From Verpa conica (taxonomy: Eukaryota; Ascomycota; Pezizomycetes; Pezizales; Morchellaceae): DNA of 64,000 nucleotides. Below are positions 1 to 11,334 of this stretch, in pieces. A program made the translations under genes and the position numbers. Every line of letters starts with the position of its first letter. Within the stretch, counting starts at the first letter, position 1. The stretch is from the NCBI GenBank assembly GCA_033030425.1, contig JAUFSD010000014.1:930001-994000 (forward strand), given 5' to 3'. The notes below the pieces were generated by a model. It saw nothing but the letters and a program-made list of their open reading frames with translations, had not been told where the DNA came from and did not search any database.

Positions 1-69
1 TCCAGCGCCAGAGATGACTTTTGAGGATGCTTTCGAGGCTCTTTTGGTGGCGGATATAGGAATTTTGTG
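1..69 (+). CDS. possible 3' end of an upstream gene
   Basis: From base 2 an open frame on the plus strand encodes 22 residues rich in Glu, Ala and Phe (it contains PEMTFEDAFEALL) and ends in TGA at 67-69. It could be the last exon of a gene that starts before the window and converges on RPA3. The amphipathic look of the peptide and the position favour coding, but the piece is too short to assign to a family. It could also be a chance open frame. Confidence 0.3.
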
Positions 70-177
70 ACAATATGGGCGGATATCTAGTATATAAAAA
101 AATGTCGCCGAGAAAGCTTGTCTTTTCATTAGATGATTAATTTATACCTCATACTTCTTGAAGGCGTCGCCAGAATT

Positions 178-192
178 CCCCCCCCCCCCCCC
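178..192. repeat. poly-C homopolymer run
   Basis: Fifteen consecutive C bases in the spacer between the end of the upstream frame and RPA3. Length may vary between strains or be misread by sequencing. No function is visible. Confidence 0.9.
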
Positions 193-323
193 GATCTTGC
201 TTGAGTTTGCCTACAGTAGCGCTCGTAAGATCAATTAGAATAGCATGGTACATGTAAATCGAGCCAACCTCAACCTCGACCTCATTTAGTATTCTTTAAT
301 GCCACACCAAGTAAGTAGCGCCT

Positions 324-782
324 CTAGCTATCATAGAAAATTTCCTTGTACATATGATTCACCTCCACCAGCGAATCGTAAACGTTAAAATCTGCCGACA
401 TTTCCCACAGGATTAGGGACTTATTCCACAATACAAGTGCCCGGTAGAGGGGTATTGAGGGATCCATACCAATGTTTGTCCCGAAATCTATTGAGTTCAA
501 CACTTTGACCGTAAGATCAGGTTGAACCTTCCCTACTAGCTCCGCAGCATGTCCAACTGTAAGGTGGCTATCCTATATTTCATCGCCACAGTCAGTAAAA
601 TCAGTTGCGGTTTTGAATGCAGAACACCGGGATACCCTATCAAGGAAAACAGTGATGCTGCCGTGGGAATTAATTGTTGCCGCGTCGCCACGTAACTCAA
701 GGACCTTTCCGACAATACGCACGATACGGCCCTGAAACTGCTCAAGGAGAGGGGCGTTGATGCGAGGGGCTTGTTCACTCAT
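324..782 (-). CDS. RPA3: replication protein A 14-kDa subunit (Rpa3)
   Basis: Three exons on the minus strand: 782-636, 572-470 and 391-324, giving 105 residues. Introns are 63 and 78 nt with GT-AG ends. The product is the small OB-fold subunit of the heterotrimeric ssDNA-binding RPA complex used in nuclear replication and repair. The N-terminal half has the family pattern (LLEQFQGRIVRIVGKV, then LRGDAATI) and the C-terminus ends in the typical helix with YKEIFY. A longer open frame exists upstream, but the ATG at 782 matches the family start and length (about 105-120 residues). ASA1 starts 524 bp away on the other strand, so the two share a divergent intergenic region. Confidence 0.9.
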
Positions 783-1306
783 GGCGGGAAAAAGTATTAA
801 CGGGATTGATGTTTGCGGGGGGGATTTTTGGTGAAGCGTGTGTGGGTAGACGCGTTCTGTTGAGTCGTTTGGTTCAACGTGTACAGTGGTTGCCGCAACT
901 AGGTCTTTACCGCAGAGCCTCAACAGAAATCTAGTCCTGAATAGTAAGGACCCGCATCTCGAACTTTCTTGGCAGAGGCCAGAAATGGAGATCAGTTCGG
1001 GCAAGTTCTGGTAGTTCTAGTTCTTCTAGATATTCAAAACTTCAAGGCAAGGTACCTACTAGGGATGTCTGAACTGTCTTTATTGAGGATTATCATAAGA
1101 TCTCACTCGTTCATGAAACAACCAGTGCATAGGGTTAGGGTTTATTTATCCGAGCTGACTACCATCCCATCGCAAAATGTGTTTGTGGAAATCAGCTTAC
1201 GGATAATAAAGCCAGATATACTACGTCATCCCTAGCGAAGTAGATCAAATAAGAGCACTTGTCTTATCATATCCTCACTTAAAAACATTAACAAAAGCCC
1301 TACGCC
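783..1306. promoter_or_regulatory. divergent intergenic region RPA3 / ASA1
   Basis: 524 bp between two divergent start codons, so both promoters must lie here. The stretch before ASA1 is AT-rich. Open frames here look like chance. I see no recognisable factor site that can be assigned with confidence. Confidence 0.5.
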
Positions 1307-2819
1307 ATGCTCACCACCAGTGGCGCTCAGCACCACCAACAGCAACCAGCACAACCAGTATATGTGCTCAGAGGACACTCAGCGCAAATACATGCAGTAG
1401 TCTTTACTAGAGACAATGAGAGGCTTGTGACGGCAGATGCTGATGGGTGGGTTGTTTTGTGGAACGTCAGCACTAGACGACCGGTTGTAGTTTGGAAGGC
1501 GCATGAAGGCGCTGTGATGAATGTCGCGGAATGGAATGGAAGGATTATAACGTTTGTTTCTCTCCTGTGTATCTCCTTTCTGTGTCTCGAGTGTGTCTGT
1601 TATTGCACCTTGAGTGTTTGAATATACCTTTGTTATTACAGGCGGTTTTTATATCAGTGGAGTTTGATATACCTCACTAGGATAAAGTGGCTGATACGTA
1701 AAGTCGTGTCTAAAATAGGCACGGAAGAGACAATAAGCTCCTTATGTGGAAACTAGGAAGTGTTGAAGATGAATCTGGGATGGATATAACATTGCCAGTC
1801 GAGGAAGGTGTAGGTCATCGTCGAAGTCCCTGGCTTTTGAGCGCGGTAGATGTAAACGCACTTAATTTCTGTGGGTTTTCAATGTGTGTGGATCAATTAG
1901 ATGGGAATATACAAGAGGAAAGGGTGAAGGGGGAGGAACGTTTATTGATTGCGGTACCTAGCGCACTCAACTCTGATTTGGTAACTATACTTTCTGGCTT
2001 TAGGTTGTGGAGATTGTCTAAACTGATTGTCAATAGGTTGATATCATGAGACTGCCAACAAAGGAGAGGGTATATGCTGGTATAGGAACGACGGATGTTA
2101 AGACAGGTTTGTTAGCAATAATCCTCCTTGATAAAATAGGATGTTTTGGCACTGAAATTATGAGTTAGGCATGGTTATGGGTCTCGAAATCTTATACTAT
2201 GGAGGCCTTCTTACAGTCGTTGCCGGGTATGAGAGCGGTCATGCAGCGGTACACAGGTTTAATGAAGGTTCCTGGAATATGATTTATTTAAATAAGTCAC
2301 ATTCACAGCCTAGTAATTAATAACCTTCCTTTCTTTATCAAGTGAATAGGCTAATCTAAAGAGTGAAACTGAATAGTACTTTCTCTCTCTGTGTCACCGT
2401 TTCCAGAAACTATACCATATTTCCTAACTTCTTCCGCCGACGCTGTTATCGTCAAACATCCTCTATCCATGCTCCTGCCTATTGTATCTACTTCTAGTCC
2501 AATCAAGGTCGTAAATACGAAACACTCTGGGCAGCAATCAATATCTATCCGTTCAGATGGTAAGATCTTTGCAACTGCAGGGTGGGACACCAAGATTAGA
2601 GTGTATTCTGCAAAGACCATGAATGAGCTTGCTGTGTTAAAATGGCATCGGGAAGGATGTTACGCGGTAGCCTTTGGCAAGGTTTTTAGACTAGAGGGTG
2701 ATGAAGAGGATAAGGCAGTGACTACGGTAGAAGGAAGGAGGAGGGATAAAGTTAGGACTACACATTGGATAGCTGGAGGAGCTAAGGATGGGAAGGTATC
2801 CTTGTGGGAGGTTTACTAG
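1307..2819 (+). CDS. ASA1: ASTRA-associated protein 1 (Asa1), WD40 protein
   Basis: Five exons (1307-1551, 1719-1980, 2037-2106, 2169-2312, 2407-2819) give 377 residues in one continuous frame. Asa1 is a WD40 beta-propeller of the ASTRA assembly, which works with Tel2-Tti1-Tti2 and R2TP in maturation of PIKK kinases and in chromatin functions. Diagnostic blocks are VLRGHSAQIHAVVF and DADGWVVLWNV in exon 1, HGRDNKLLMWKLG across the exon 1/2 junction, VVAGYESGH in exon 4, and the C-terminal GGAKDGKVSLWEVY. Length is in the family's range. The ATG at 1307 leaves a short Gln/His-rich leader before the first repeat. Frame shifts between blocks are all resolved by GT-AG introns of 167, 56, 62 and 94 nt, so the gene is intact. 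Confidence 0.9.
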
Positions 2820-3925
2820 ACGTTTTATACCATATTGAACCGTTCTAGTTTGTGTTTTCTAATTTTTTGTTTAATGCATCTGAGTTACGTAGATCGTTAT
2901 ATAAATGCTTTATGATAGAGGGTCAAAGGTTTGCATTTATAGCTCAAAAGCCTTGATCGGTAATAATGGCAAACCTGTAGGTTTATCGAGTAACGAACCC
3001 CCGTGCTAGCAGAAGTTTAAACCCTCATGGTCTATAATTAATCAAAAGTGAGGTGAATAGGATTCAAGTTAGTATTATATAGCGGGGTTCCTGATGAATA
3101 ATACGCAGGCATATTCGTTTTATCAAACCTTTGATAGCACGTCGATGTACCAAACTACATAAATCTTACTAAATACTCATCTGAAAAGTAGATTTGCGAT
3201 AGTTTTTAGACATGTTACACTATTTTAGTATTTGTTAAAGACTTGTGGAGGCCTTAAATCATATTTATCTGGGGCTTATCTGGGATTGGTAATGAAAAAG
3301 ACTATTGTAATTCTATACTTTAGATAAACGTTATATGAGGTCTAGATAAGATTTATAGGGTGTAATGTATCGATGTTTAAGGAGCTTTACCATAGCGGAA
3401 CTTAGAAAGGGTAGAGAAGGTATTTAGGAGGACGAAGCGAGGGAGAGAGAGGAGGAAGGAGGGGAGGGGGGGGGGGGTTTATACTTAGTTAAGGTTCGCG
3501 GGGCACGCGTATATCAAAGACTTATCTATAGGGCTGAGGACAGATAAGTGCCTAATAGCGGTGAAGATGATATATTACTTAGTGTATGTATTCACCCAAA
3601 TTTGGAGATACCCTTTGTGCTAGAGACAATATGCAATAAAGCTCTTGGGGAGACAGGTACCACCCAATCAGGCGATATTTTTCTACCCATCCTATTACTA
3701 ATTTCTAACAAAGACTATTAACTAAGCTGGGTTGATGTACCCCACTAATATAAAAAAAACCGACTTTAAGACATAGACAACCTCGAGGAATAACAATTTG
3801 ACCATTTCCATAGATTTCTCTTACTAAGCGCCGAGGGCGCTGGTTTTACACTTGTTACCCTGCTGTCCCATAAGTAGGCTTAAAGACTCCAAGTGGAATC
3901 TATGTGACGAAAGTCGAAAAAAAAA
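2820..3925. other. intergenic spacer with purine-rich tract
   Basis: No coding region is supported over about 1.1 kb between ASA1 and the IF3 gene. At about 3420-3480 the plus strand is almost pure purine (GGAGG and GAGAG units ending in a long G run), which could form unusual DNA structure or be a promoter-type purine tract. The final part is A-rich immediately before the IF3 start codon. Confidence 0.6.
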
Positions 3926-4675
3926 ATGTTTGTAAGACGCCTCTTCAAACACTCGTCGACCTTATGTTGCCGACAGCTAAAAACATCCCAAGCACCACCG
4001 CTCCGGTTATTGCCTGTGGCCAGTTCCGTCCTTCTCGTCCACCGCCGCTCTTATGCTGATATCACTCGGAACCCCCGCGACAAAGAGATCCTAAAGATAT
4101 GTGAGCAAATCCGGTTTATCGATGCCGAGGGTAAATACCAGGGAGTTCACTCCCTGCGATACATCCTCAGAAATTTTGATAGAGAAAAGTATCACCTCAT
4201 CTGCGTCAACCCACACGTCACCGATCAGGCCCCGACTTGCAAGCTCGTTTCGAAGGAACAATTGGAGGAAGATGAAAAGGCCTCATACCTTGCCAAGAAG
4301 TCAAAAAAACACAGCAGCAAAGATCCAAGTAAAGTTATCAAGACGATTGAGATATCGTGGGCCACCGCACCGAATGACTTAGTTCATAAGATCAGAAGGA
4401 TGACCGAGTTCTTGCAGAGGGGAAATAGGGTAGAAATTATCTTGGGGGTCAAAAAGGGTATGGCGAAGCAGCCACTGATAAAGATGGAGGAGCTAGTCAA
4501 TCAAATAAGAACACATGGAGAGCAAAACGGGAAGGAGTGGAAATCAGCAGAAGGTATTATCGGAATGCAGTATATGATTTATTTCGAAGGAATACGGCCC
4601 AAGGTAGCAAAGCCTATAGAAGAAGATCCTTTGAGGGAAGCAAAGCTTGTGGAGGAAACAAAGGCTATTGAATGA
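3926..4675 (+). CDS. AIM23: mitochondrial translation initiation factor IF3 (Aim23-like)
   Basis: Single exon, 249 residues. The first about 45 residues are Arg/Ser/Leu-rich with almost no acidic residues and look like a mitochondrial targeting sequence (MFVRRLFKHSSTLCCRQLK). The body follows the IF3 layout. The N-domain contains EQIRFIDAEGKYQGVHSL, a basic linker lies around residues 120-145 (AKKSKKHSSKD), and the C-domain begins with KTIEISWATAPNDL and continues through RGNRVEIILGVKKGM. IF3 keeps mitoribosomal subunits apart and proofreads initiation in the matrix. The ATG lies in an A-rich context just after a run of A. The gene lies downstream of ASA1 on the same strand, separated by 1.1 kb, so it has its own promoter. 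Confidence 0.88.
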   Translation: MFVRRLFKHSSTLCCRQLKTSQAPPLRLLPVASSVLLVHRRSYADITRNPRDKEILKICEQIRFIDAEGKYQGVHSLRYILRNFDREKYHLICVNPHVTDQAPTCKLVSKEQLEEDEKASYLAKKSKKHSSKDPSKVIKTIEISWATAPNDLVHKIRRMTEFLQRGNRVEIILGVKKGMAKQPLIKMEELVNQIRTHGEQNGKEWKSAEGIIGMQYMIYFEGIRPKVAKPIEEDPLREAKLVEETKAIE

Positions 4676-4904
4676 AGGGGTGCGGAATGATGTAATTTGT
4701 CGTACTGAGTAGGATATGGTTGTACTATATAACATGGATGTTATGGAACCTTGAGTGGGGAGTATAAGGAGAACTAGAGATGGTTCTCCCAGGGCTTTCG
4801 CTACTGTAGAATGGTTCCACCCCATATCGAGTAGATAAATTTGTTTGCTTAAATCATCTAGTTATTCGTTGTATAAAGTTATGAGTACAAGTTGATTCAT
4901 ATAC
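4676..4904. other. 3' flank of the IF3 gene
   Basis: AT-rich sequence between the IF3 stop codon and the inverted-repeat element. No gene is seen. Confidence 0.5.
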
Positions 4905-5215
4905 ATGTTCTGGCCCGTTGGGGGGACGTCCTCTATATGGGCCAGCCTACGTCCCCTGTATGGGTAGCAACATAAAAAAAACCCTGGCTACAAAAAAACA
5001 CTCAGAACAAAGCTTCCAGCCTCCTACAGGTTTAATAAAGCATAGTATAAAATTCAAGATAGATTCATATTTTCTAGCTATTATTCTTATTCTTTTGAGT
5101 GTGCCTGTATTAACTAGGCTATACTTTGTTAGCCTGCTCATGGGTGTCCCTCCAACGGGCAGGGCACCTAAAAGATTGCCCGTTGAGGGGACGTCCCCCC
5201 AACGGGCCAGAACAT
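4905..5215. mobile_element. 311-bp element with 27-bp perfect terminal inverted repeats
   Basis: Bases 4905-4931 and 5189-5215 are exact inverted repeats of 27 bp, starting ATGTTCTGGCCCGTTGG and containing GGACGTCC at the inner end. Near the right end there is a second, subterminal inverted copy of the CCCGTTG core (about 5151-5185). The interior is AT-rich and encodes nothing convincing. This is the architecture of a non-autonomous DNA transposon (MITE). No clear target-site duplication is visible, so the superfamily is open. No second copy was noticed in this window. Confidence 0.8.
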
Positions 5216-7378
5216 ACATAGCAGTTACTAGAGAAAAGATCTAAGCTAAAGATTTAGTTGAAATCTGCTTAGCCCCCCTCAATTCGGAGGTGCTAGATCC
5301 TAGATAATTCTTGAATTTAATATTTTATGGGGAGTGTGGGTGCTCTGTCTAACTAAAGGTCTTGATAGCTTATAATATGAACATCGTGATTAATTCCTAA
5401 GATGCTCTTTTTTTAGGAAAAAAACCCTGCGGGCTAGGTTCTGGCGGGTTGATCTGTTGAAATTAATTCAGAGCAGGTGCTTGCTATAGTAAACCTTAAT
5501 AAAGTATCTCAGAATCGCTAGGCTACCCTTCCATAAAGCTTATTCTGAAATTATTTCATCCGTATCTACAGTTTCCGGTAGAATTATTGTGGAAACATGG
5601 GTTATGAACAGGGTTTTGCAGCCAATACTGACGCTGGAATCTTCGTCGAAAATCAAGGAGGCCAATCAAGGTCACTGATCTTGCATGCCAGAAACTGTAC
5701 TTCTCCTAGCATACTGTTTCACACTTATTTATATTCTCGAGCTATAGAGGCTGTAAGATCTAATTCCGATCTTCTAAGTATCGAAGATCTGAACCCCACT
5801 GCTGAAAGAGACTTGATAGATCGATAAATCAGTGTTTACTCCCTAAACCAGACGTAGTCTTAGTTTGATGTAAATACAAAAGCCTTGAAGCGCTCTCGGC
5901 TTTTCAAGTGTCTAGAGGGCTAGAGGGGAAATATCATAGTCAACTCATCCCGTGTATATGGTAGTGAACTATAAGAAGTTAAAACATATAAGAGGTGATT
6001 ACCTGCTCTTGGTAGTTTAATTTCTATGGGGTTGCCGGTTACGTAAAAGAATTCAACCCGACCCACTTGAGTGCTGGCATTCGCCACAAGTCAATGGTAA
6101 CAACAGTTCTATCTGGGGGCTAGAAGTTGGTCTCATTACGTACATAGGTTCTCCTTACAAAAAATTTGTATTATTGACGTCAGTCGAGAGGTTCACATGT
6201 AACTTTCTAAGAAATGCTCCTCAATGCCCTCTAAGGCGCTAGCACCAGAGTGATAGCTTACAGCATTCTCGTACTCTAGATCCAGGCTAGAGTATCTGAA
6301 GGACGTATCCGGGCGACATTTATAAGGCGAGATAGCATCCCTTACGTATATTTGATTAACATACCCTTGACTGTTCACCGTACTACTGTCTAGAAGTCTA
6401 TAGGATGATTCTATTATAAAAAAACTTCCTAGGGTCTCTTTGTCTTATGGGTCATAGAATTTCTGTGTGAATCTGTTCAATACTTTATAGAACTATAATT
6501 GGTGGGTACTTAACTACTAGGCTCGTTCCCCCACCTATTACAAGCACCGGAGGCAAGCTGCCATAGGGCTGGGCACAAGACCAATTAACTACATGTACCT
6601 ACCATGTAATCACTAGCTGAAATAACCGAACCCGCATATAAAAGAACAAGAAACCATCTAGGAGGTCTACTAACAAGTGAGTTTATGATTCCCCAAGACC
6701 AGCTACTCTACTTTATTAGGATTAAAAATAGTTACCACTCCAACTTCTATATCATTCATTTAAGAGGTTAGATCTTAACTGATGTAGTTATCTAGCTTTG
6801 AGATGAGATACGATATAGATTAGTAGGGTATTGGGACTTAAGTTCACTTAAAAGTTGCCTTTCTATAAATAAAACTAAAAAATTAGATACACACTAAACA
6901 GAGATAATATTCCTCTCTGATTTGATTGGGACACTAAAGCTATTGCTATGTACAAAATCAGGAAATGGATCCTGCTCAACAGACAGGTAGGCGTACATGA
7001 CTTCGTTGGAAACAACCCTATTACCACATAACCCTTTTAAACAAAAGAATAAAAACCATTTTAATAACAGAAGTAAATGCAAGCACCAAAAAAGGATACC
7101 TACGTCCATAGATACCCCAATAGATACCAATGGACGGGGGGAGATAAGGGAAAGGCAAGTGTGGGGTAAAAAAATATATCAAAGCTCCAAAACCCTCCTA
7201 AATAAAACACAAAGGAAAAGAAAAGAAAGAACAAAATACAAACCTTGCTCCCCAACCTAGATATCGTAATCATCATTTCATCTAACCTCCTAGTAATAAA
7301 CTTATCGGCCCGGTACCCAAAACAGAGCAGCCATCAATAACCACACAAAAAAATAAAATAGAAATACCAACATCCCCA
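5216..7378. other. AT-rich spacer with a transposon-end fragment
   Basis: No gene is supported. At 5567 a sequence starting TACAGTTTCCGGTAGAATTA matches the terminus of the inverted-repeat element at 16146-16281, so an element end lies here. The short open frame over 5597-5827 starts inside that fragment and is not a convincing gene. A perfect TGACGTCA palindrome sits at 6175-6182. The part next to 7379 is the 3' flank of the GATA-factor gene. Confidence 0.5.
5567..5610. mobile_element. terminal fragment of TACAGCTTCCGG-type element
   Basis: About 44 bases beginning TACAGTTTCCGGTAGAATTA and continuing through GTGGAAACATGGGTT align with the left end of the complete element at 16146, with scattered substitutions. 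The opposite end was not found, so this is a truncated or solo end. Confidence 0.55.
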
Positions 7379-10300
7379 TCAATTGCCTACCACAAGATTC
7401 TTTGTAGTCTCATCAATATAACTTGAAAAATCCACTGTTAATGCCGTCGCTTCCGGTGTTGTTCTTGCACTGCTGCACTTCTCGCTCTTTATACCTCCTC
7501 GCTCTGTTATACCTACTATATCTTCAAAAATATCTAGCCCATAGTCAACGTCGTTGAATTCTGGACTCGACGGCAGAAACTCTCCCCAGCCATTTACTTC
7601 ATCTCCCGTGGCATCGCCCAAATTAAATAAGGGTGGCGGTGAACTTGGCATGGTCATGTCTGTTCCAAATATATCATCGCCGAAATCAAAATTGTGGGTA
7701 GGATCGAGTGGAGAAAGTCTAGGTAGGTGGTCTGGTGAGGTATGTGCGACATCTATTGAGATTCCCGTGTTGGTATTTCCGGTATCTGCCATTGACATAA
7801 TCTTTTCTAGAAGCTCTGATGTAGGGGAGAGGTTGGGTCGGGTTGGCGTTTGAGATGTCCGTCTTTCAGGAGTGGCTGGGACTAAGCTAGCACATGCTCT
7901 TCTCTTTCCACCAGAAGCAAATATATCGGCATTCCAAGGGGATGGTGATACTAGTTTTCCAGCCTTGAAAGGTGAACTCAAAGGCGTCCTAGGCTGTAAA
8001 GAGATGTTTCTCTTCTTAATAGGTGTAGTTGGCCGTTGAATTTCGTTACCCGGAGTTACCTGTGTATTTATCCCTGCGGGAACACGATTCTCCTTCTCAA
8101 GGTCTGGTCCAAGGTTTTTTGGACGAGGGGCATTCCCTGGGTTTATCGCTTTTCGTGTAGGTGAATGATTAGGGGTCGTTTTGGCGGGGAAGAGAAGTCG
8201 TCTTGGAGATTGTAATCCAGGCTCCAAGTTCTCTAGATCAATAGGACTATCAGCACTAAGGCCGCGCTTGGCTGGACTCGACTGGACAGCACGATTAGAT
8301 GCAGCCAAGACAGATTCCCATTCCGGATCGTTACCCTTAGCAAATCTATTCCCCTTAGGTGTCATAGCAAGTCGCTTTTGTGTAGTTGCCGGCGGGGGCA
8401 TAGGTAACTCCTCCTCATCCTCATCAGGAACGATGATTGGCTCCGTGCATGGCTCTGAAGGCTGACGTGCAGCCTGACTCGATGCTACAGGTGTTGGTAA
8501 TGTCTTTTTCTTTTTTGGTCGCGACTTTTTTGGTGCAGGCTCTTCTTTCTTCCCATCCCAATAGTCCTGGGGTCTCATGGTCTTATGAGAGCCATGCCAC
8601 AGTCCACAGGGGTTACAAAGTAGAACTTCCTTCTCTTTTTTCCCCTTAGCATCTCCCTCACAATCTGCTCCCTCACCATCATCCTTCATTGAAACCTTTC
8701 GCCATGTCGGTGTTTCAATAGCCCCACAATTCATACAGAAATTCGGCATCTTCCCTTGCTCTATCGCGGCGACCATTTGGGCATGGATACGTTCTTTGAC
8801 ATTGGCGGCTGTACGAGCGGCCTTTTCGCTCTTTGACCGCTTTATTTTCCTTCCTTCTTCCCCAGTTTCACTAGAGGCCACAGTGTCTGAATTTACAGCT
8901 TCCGAAAATATTGCTGGCTTAGGTTTTTTAGGGTACTTCCGTTTTGGTTTAGGTTTAGATTTAATTATTTCGTTTGATGCACTTGGTGAAGGTGCTGCGC
9001 TTACAGTCATATCATCGGGTAGTGTGCTTAAAATAGACACGGTAGGTAATTTCAAGGCTGCTATCAACGCCGTCTCTTGCTCTGTCTGTGGGATTAGGGG
9101 TACTGGGAGTTCAGCAGGTGGTGATTCGATATTTGCGATATCTGGCTTGACATCTTTAAAAAGACACTCTAGCACTTGGTCGTACTCTTGCGATGAACTT
9201 TGTGCTTCCTCATTCGAAGGTAATGGTAGAGCTGGGCTTGTAGGTGCTGGAGAAAATTCAGCCCTAACCTCCTCAGTAGATTCTTCGGGTCCAATCGGAG
9301 GAGATGATGCCATAATAGTGGAGTTCACGGTCTGAGGAGCCGGAGAGTTCTCGTTCTCGGGGAAGAATATCTCAGAATTGAAAGACATAGATGGTCGCCC
9401 GCGCAATTCCGCAGGAGTTTCAGTAGGTGGCGGAGTTGGTGTAGCTTGGGAAACATGCAATGGCTCCTTGAATCTTGCTACAGGCGATGGAAAGAGCTCT
9501 GGAATCGGGGAAAGAGGAGCAGGAGGCAATGCCGTAGCTGCTTTCTTCCGGGAACCACCACTAGGCTTTCTTGTCCTCCCAGCACTAGTCCTTGCCTTCT
9601 TCTTTGGAGGCTCCCCACTCTCTTCTGACGATGTCATATTTCCATCTCGACTAAGCTTCTTCGGCAATGGTCGGCTATCTTGAGAGCCTTCTGCCTCGGT
9701 GAGCAGAGGAGTATCTAAGGCTCTAGACTGAGCCGGTAGTAAAGCTGAAGTTGGTGAAGAAGGCGCAGGTGGTGCCAATATATTAGGATGTTGGTTCAGG
9801 TAATTTGTCCAAGCCGAAGCATCAAAACCCCCTGGTATAGCTCTCGATAGAGCATTGTATGTGTGTACAGATCGCACAAACTGGGCTTGCGTAAATGTCT
9901 GTACAGGCATAAGTTTGAATTTAACCTCCAATGTCTCCTTTACTTCATCATTGCTGAAGAACCCAAAATTGTTGCATGAGATACGACCAGTAATTATATG
10001 CCGAGCAGGAGCGGGGTTGTCCGAGCCGCTGTTTGAACTATTGACGGTTGTCATTGCCCATGAGAGCAGGCCACAGCCAACTAGAGGTACCCCTTGTTCC
10101 GAATAATCATAAGCGTAGACAGAGTAGTCTTGGCTAAGATTGGCCACCAGTTCAGGACTATACGGAGGGAACAAGTTCACAAATCAGCAAGAAAGGTCTT
10201 TTCATTCACGTCAGTGCGTGTATGCGTTGGTCCCAACCTTGACGAGATCATGCTCAGAATACATGTCTTGAACTCAACCGCCCCTACTAGTAGATCCTTG

Positions 10301-10461
10301 TCTACTTGGACAGCACAACTGTGGACCAGATGGGGATATCTTGCAAGGCAGTTTGACTTGCTCTCATCATCGAATGTATATGCTACTTTCACTATTGTCT
10401 CAAGTTGTTGTGTTAGCGTGACTACTTTATTCCCCGTAACTTGATGAGCGGACGCGTACAT
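7379..10461 (-). CDS. Ams2/SPT21-type GATA zinc-finger protein
   Basis: Two exons (10461-10238 and 10157-7379; 80-nt intron) give exactly 1000 residues. The first about 190 residues resemble the Ams2/Spt21 N-terminal domain (VAYTFDDESKSNCLARYPH, then SPELVANLSQDYSVYAYDYS across the splice site). A GATA-type finger lies at about 549-592, with Cys pairs CMNC and CNPC and GLWHGSHKTMRPQDYW after it. The Cys pairs are about 36 residues apart, not the usual 17-20, because of an acidic/basic insert. Long disordered Pro/Ser-rich and Lys-rich stretches (PKPKRKYPKKPKP) flank the finger. In fission yeast Ams2 activates histone genes and supports CENP-A loading, and budding-yeast Spt21 acts on histone genes. 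A similar nuclear role is inferred here. It is the first of three minus-strand genes, each with its own intergenic region. Confidence 0.85.
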
Positions 10462-11334
10462 CTCATGGGTCTCTTAATCGGTTGGTTTTCGCCTTGGGGT
10501 CCTGCCGAAGACCCAGGGGGAGTAGCCATGGCTGAAGACATCTGAATTCTTCAGCCGTGAGGCAGTTTCTTGCCAGACCGCTACGACGAGGTGTGTTTGG
10601 TGTCGTGTCGGCTGGAGGTCACAGTTCGCGCAAACGCACCAAAATTGATTGCTCGGTAATTGCACTTGGCGCGTCGAAGAGAACGGGAAAGGGCCAGATG
10701 AGAAGAGTAGATGTGGCCTGATGAATAGGTTCGGGGGAAACGTTATGTGGAGATGTCGACGTCGATGCTGATTGAGGATGAGGGGGAGATGGTGAGCCTG
10801 TTAGGGATGCGAGTAACCGAAGGGGAGTGTATGTCGTAGTGCAAAGCGTACTGTGAGGGGCGCGACATTGAAGACCATGGGAATGGAGGCCGGAAATGGA
10901 AAAATGCAAGAGGCTTGGGCGTGAACGCGCCGCAGGGGTCGTTTGAGTGATAGAATCGACCCCTGCCGTTATCCTCAAATGCAGCAATTCAGTCCACGAC
11001 AACGCGCTCCCCTAGGCAACCGGGTTACGCGACACAAAATCACTTTCCGGCCTGATCTGGCTTGAAATTTCTTCCCAAGACTCGTTATCTAAGAGATAAC
11101 GCCAGTGTTCACAATCAGTTAACTGGGTCTAGGCAACGAATCATGGGCGATCAATTGAAGCTGAAATTCCTCCATCATAGAACGCTAGAATAATCCCAAA
11201 TTGTATTTAGTGAGCTCTATACCAGCACTCACATTAAAAGGGTATTGCCTTGAAATTTCCATCATTCACCCCTGCCCCCAACCCCATCATAACAAAGCCC
11301 ACTCTAGCTGAGGATCCTCCCCTCACAGTCACGT
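10462..11334. other. upstream region of the GATA-factor gene / 3' flank of PNC1
   Basis: About 870 bp with no supported gene. Compared with most spacers here the first 500 bp are GC-richer, as expected for a promoter or 5' UTR of the minus-strand gene at 10461. A hairpin with 12-bp arms (one mismatch) around GGCTGAAGA / TCTTCAGCC lies at about 10527-10559. Open frames across it on both strands look like chance. Confidence 0.5.

Noticed and set aside
1552..2106. ASA1 looked frameshifted and interrupted by stop codons
   Set aside because: All breaks are explained by GT-AG introns at 1552-1718, 1981-2036 and 2107-2168. The joined frame is continuous and conserved.
5597..5827. Short plus-strand frame near 5.6 kb
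   Set aside because: Its start lies within a transposon-end fragment and it has no family feature.
8796..9335. 179-codon plus-strand frame inside the GATA-factor gene
   Set aside because: Antisense shadow of a long conserved exon. Ser/Gly/Ala composition follows from the opposite strand.
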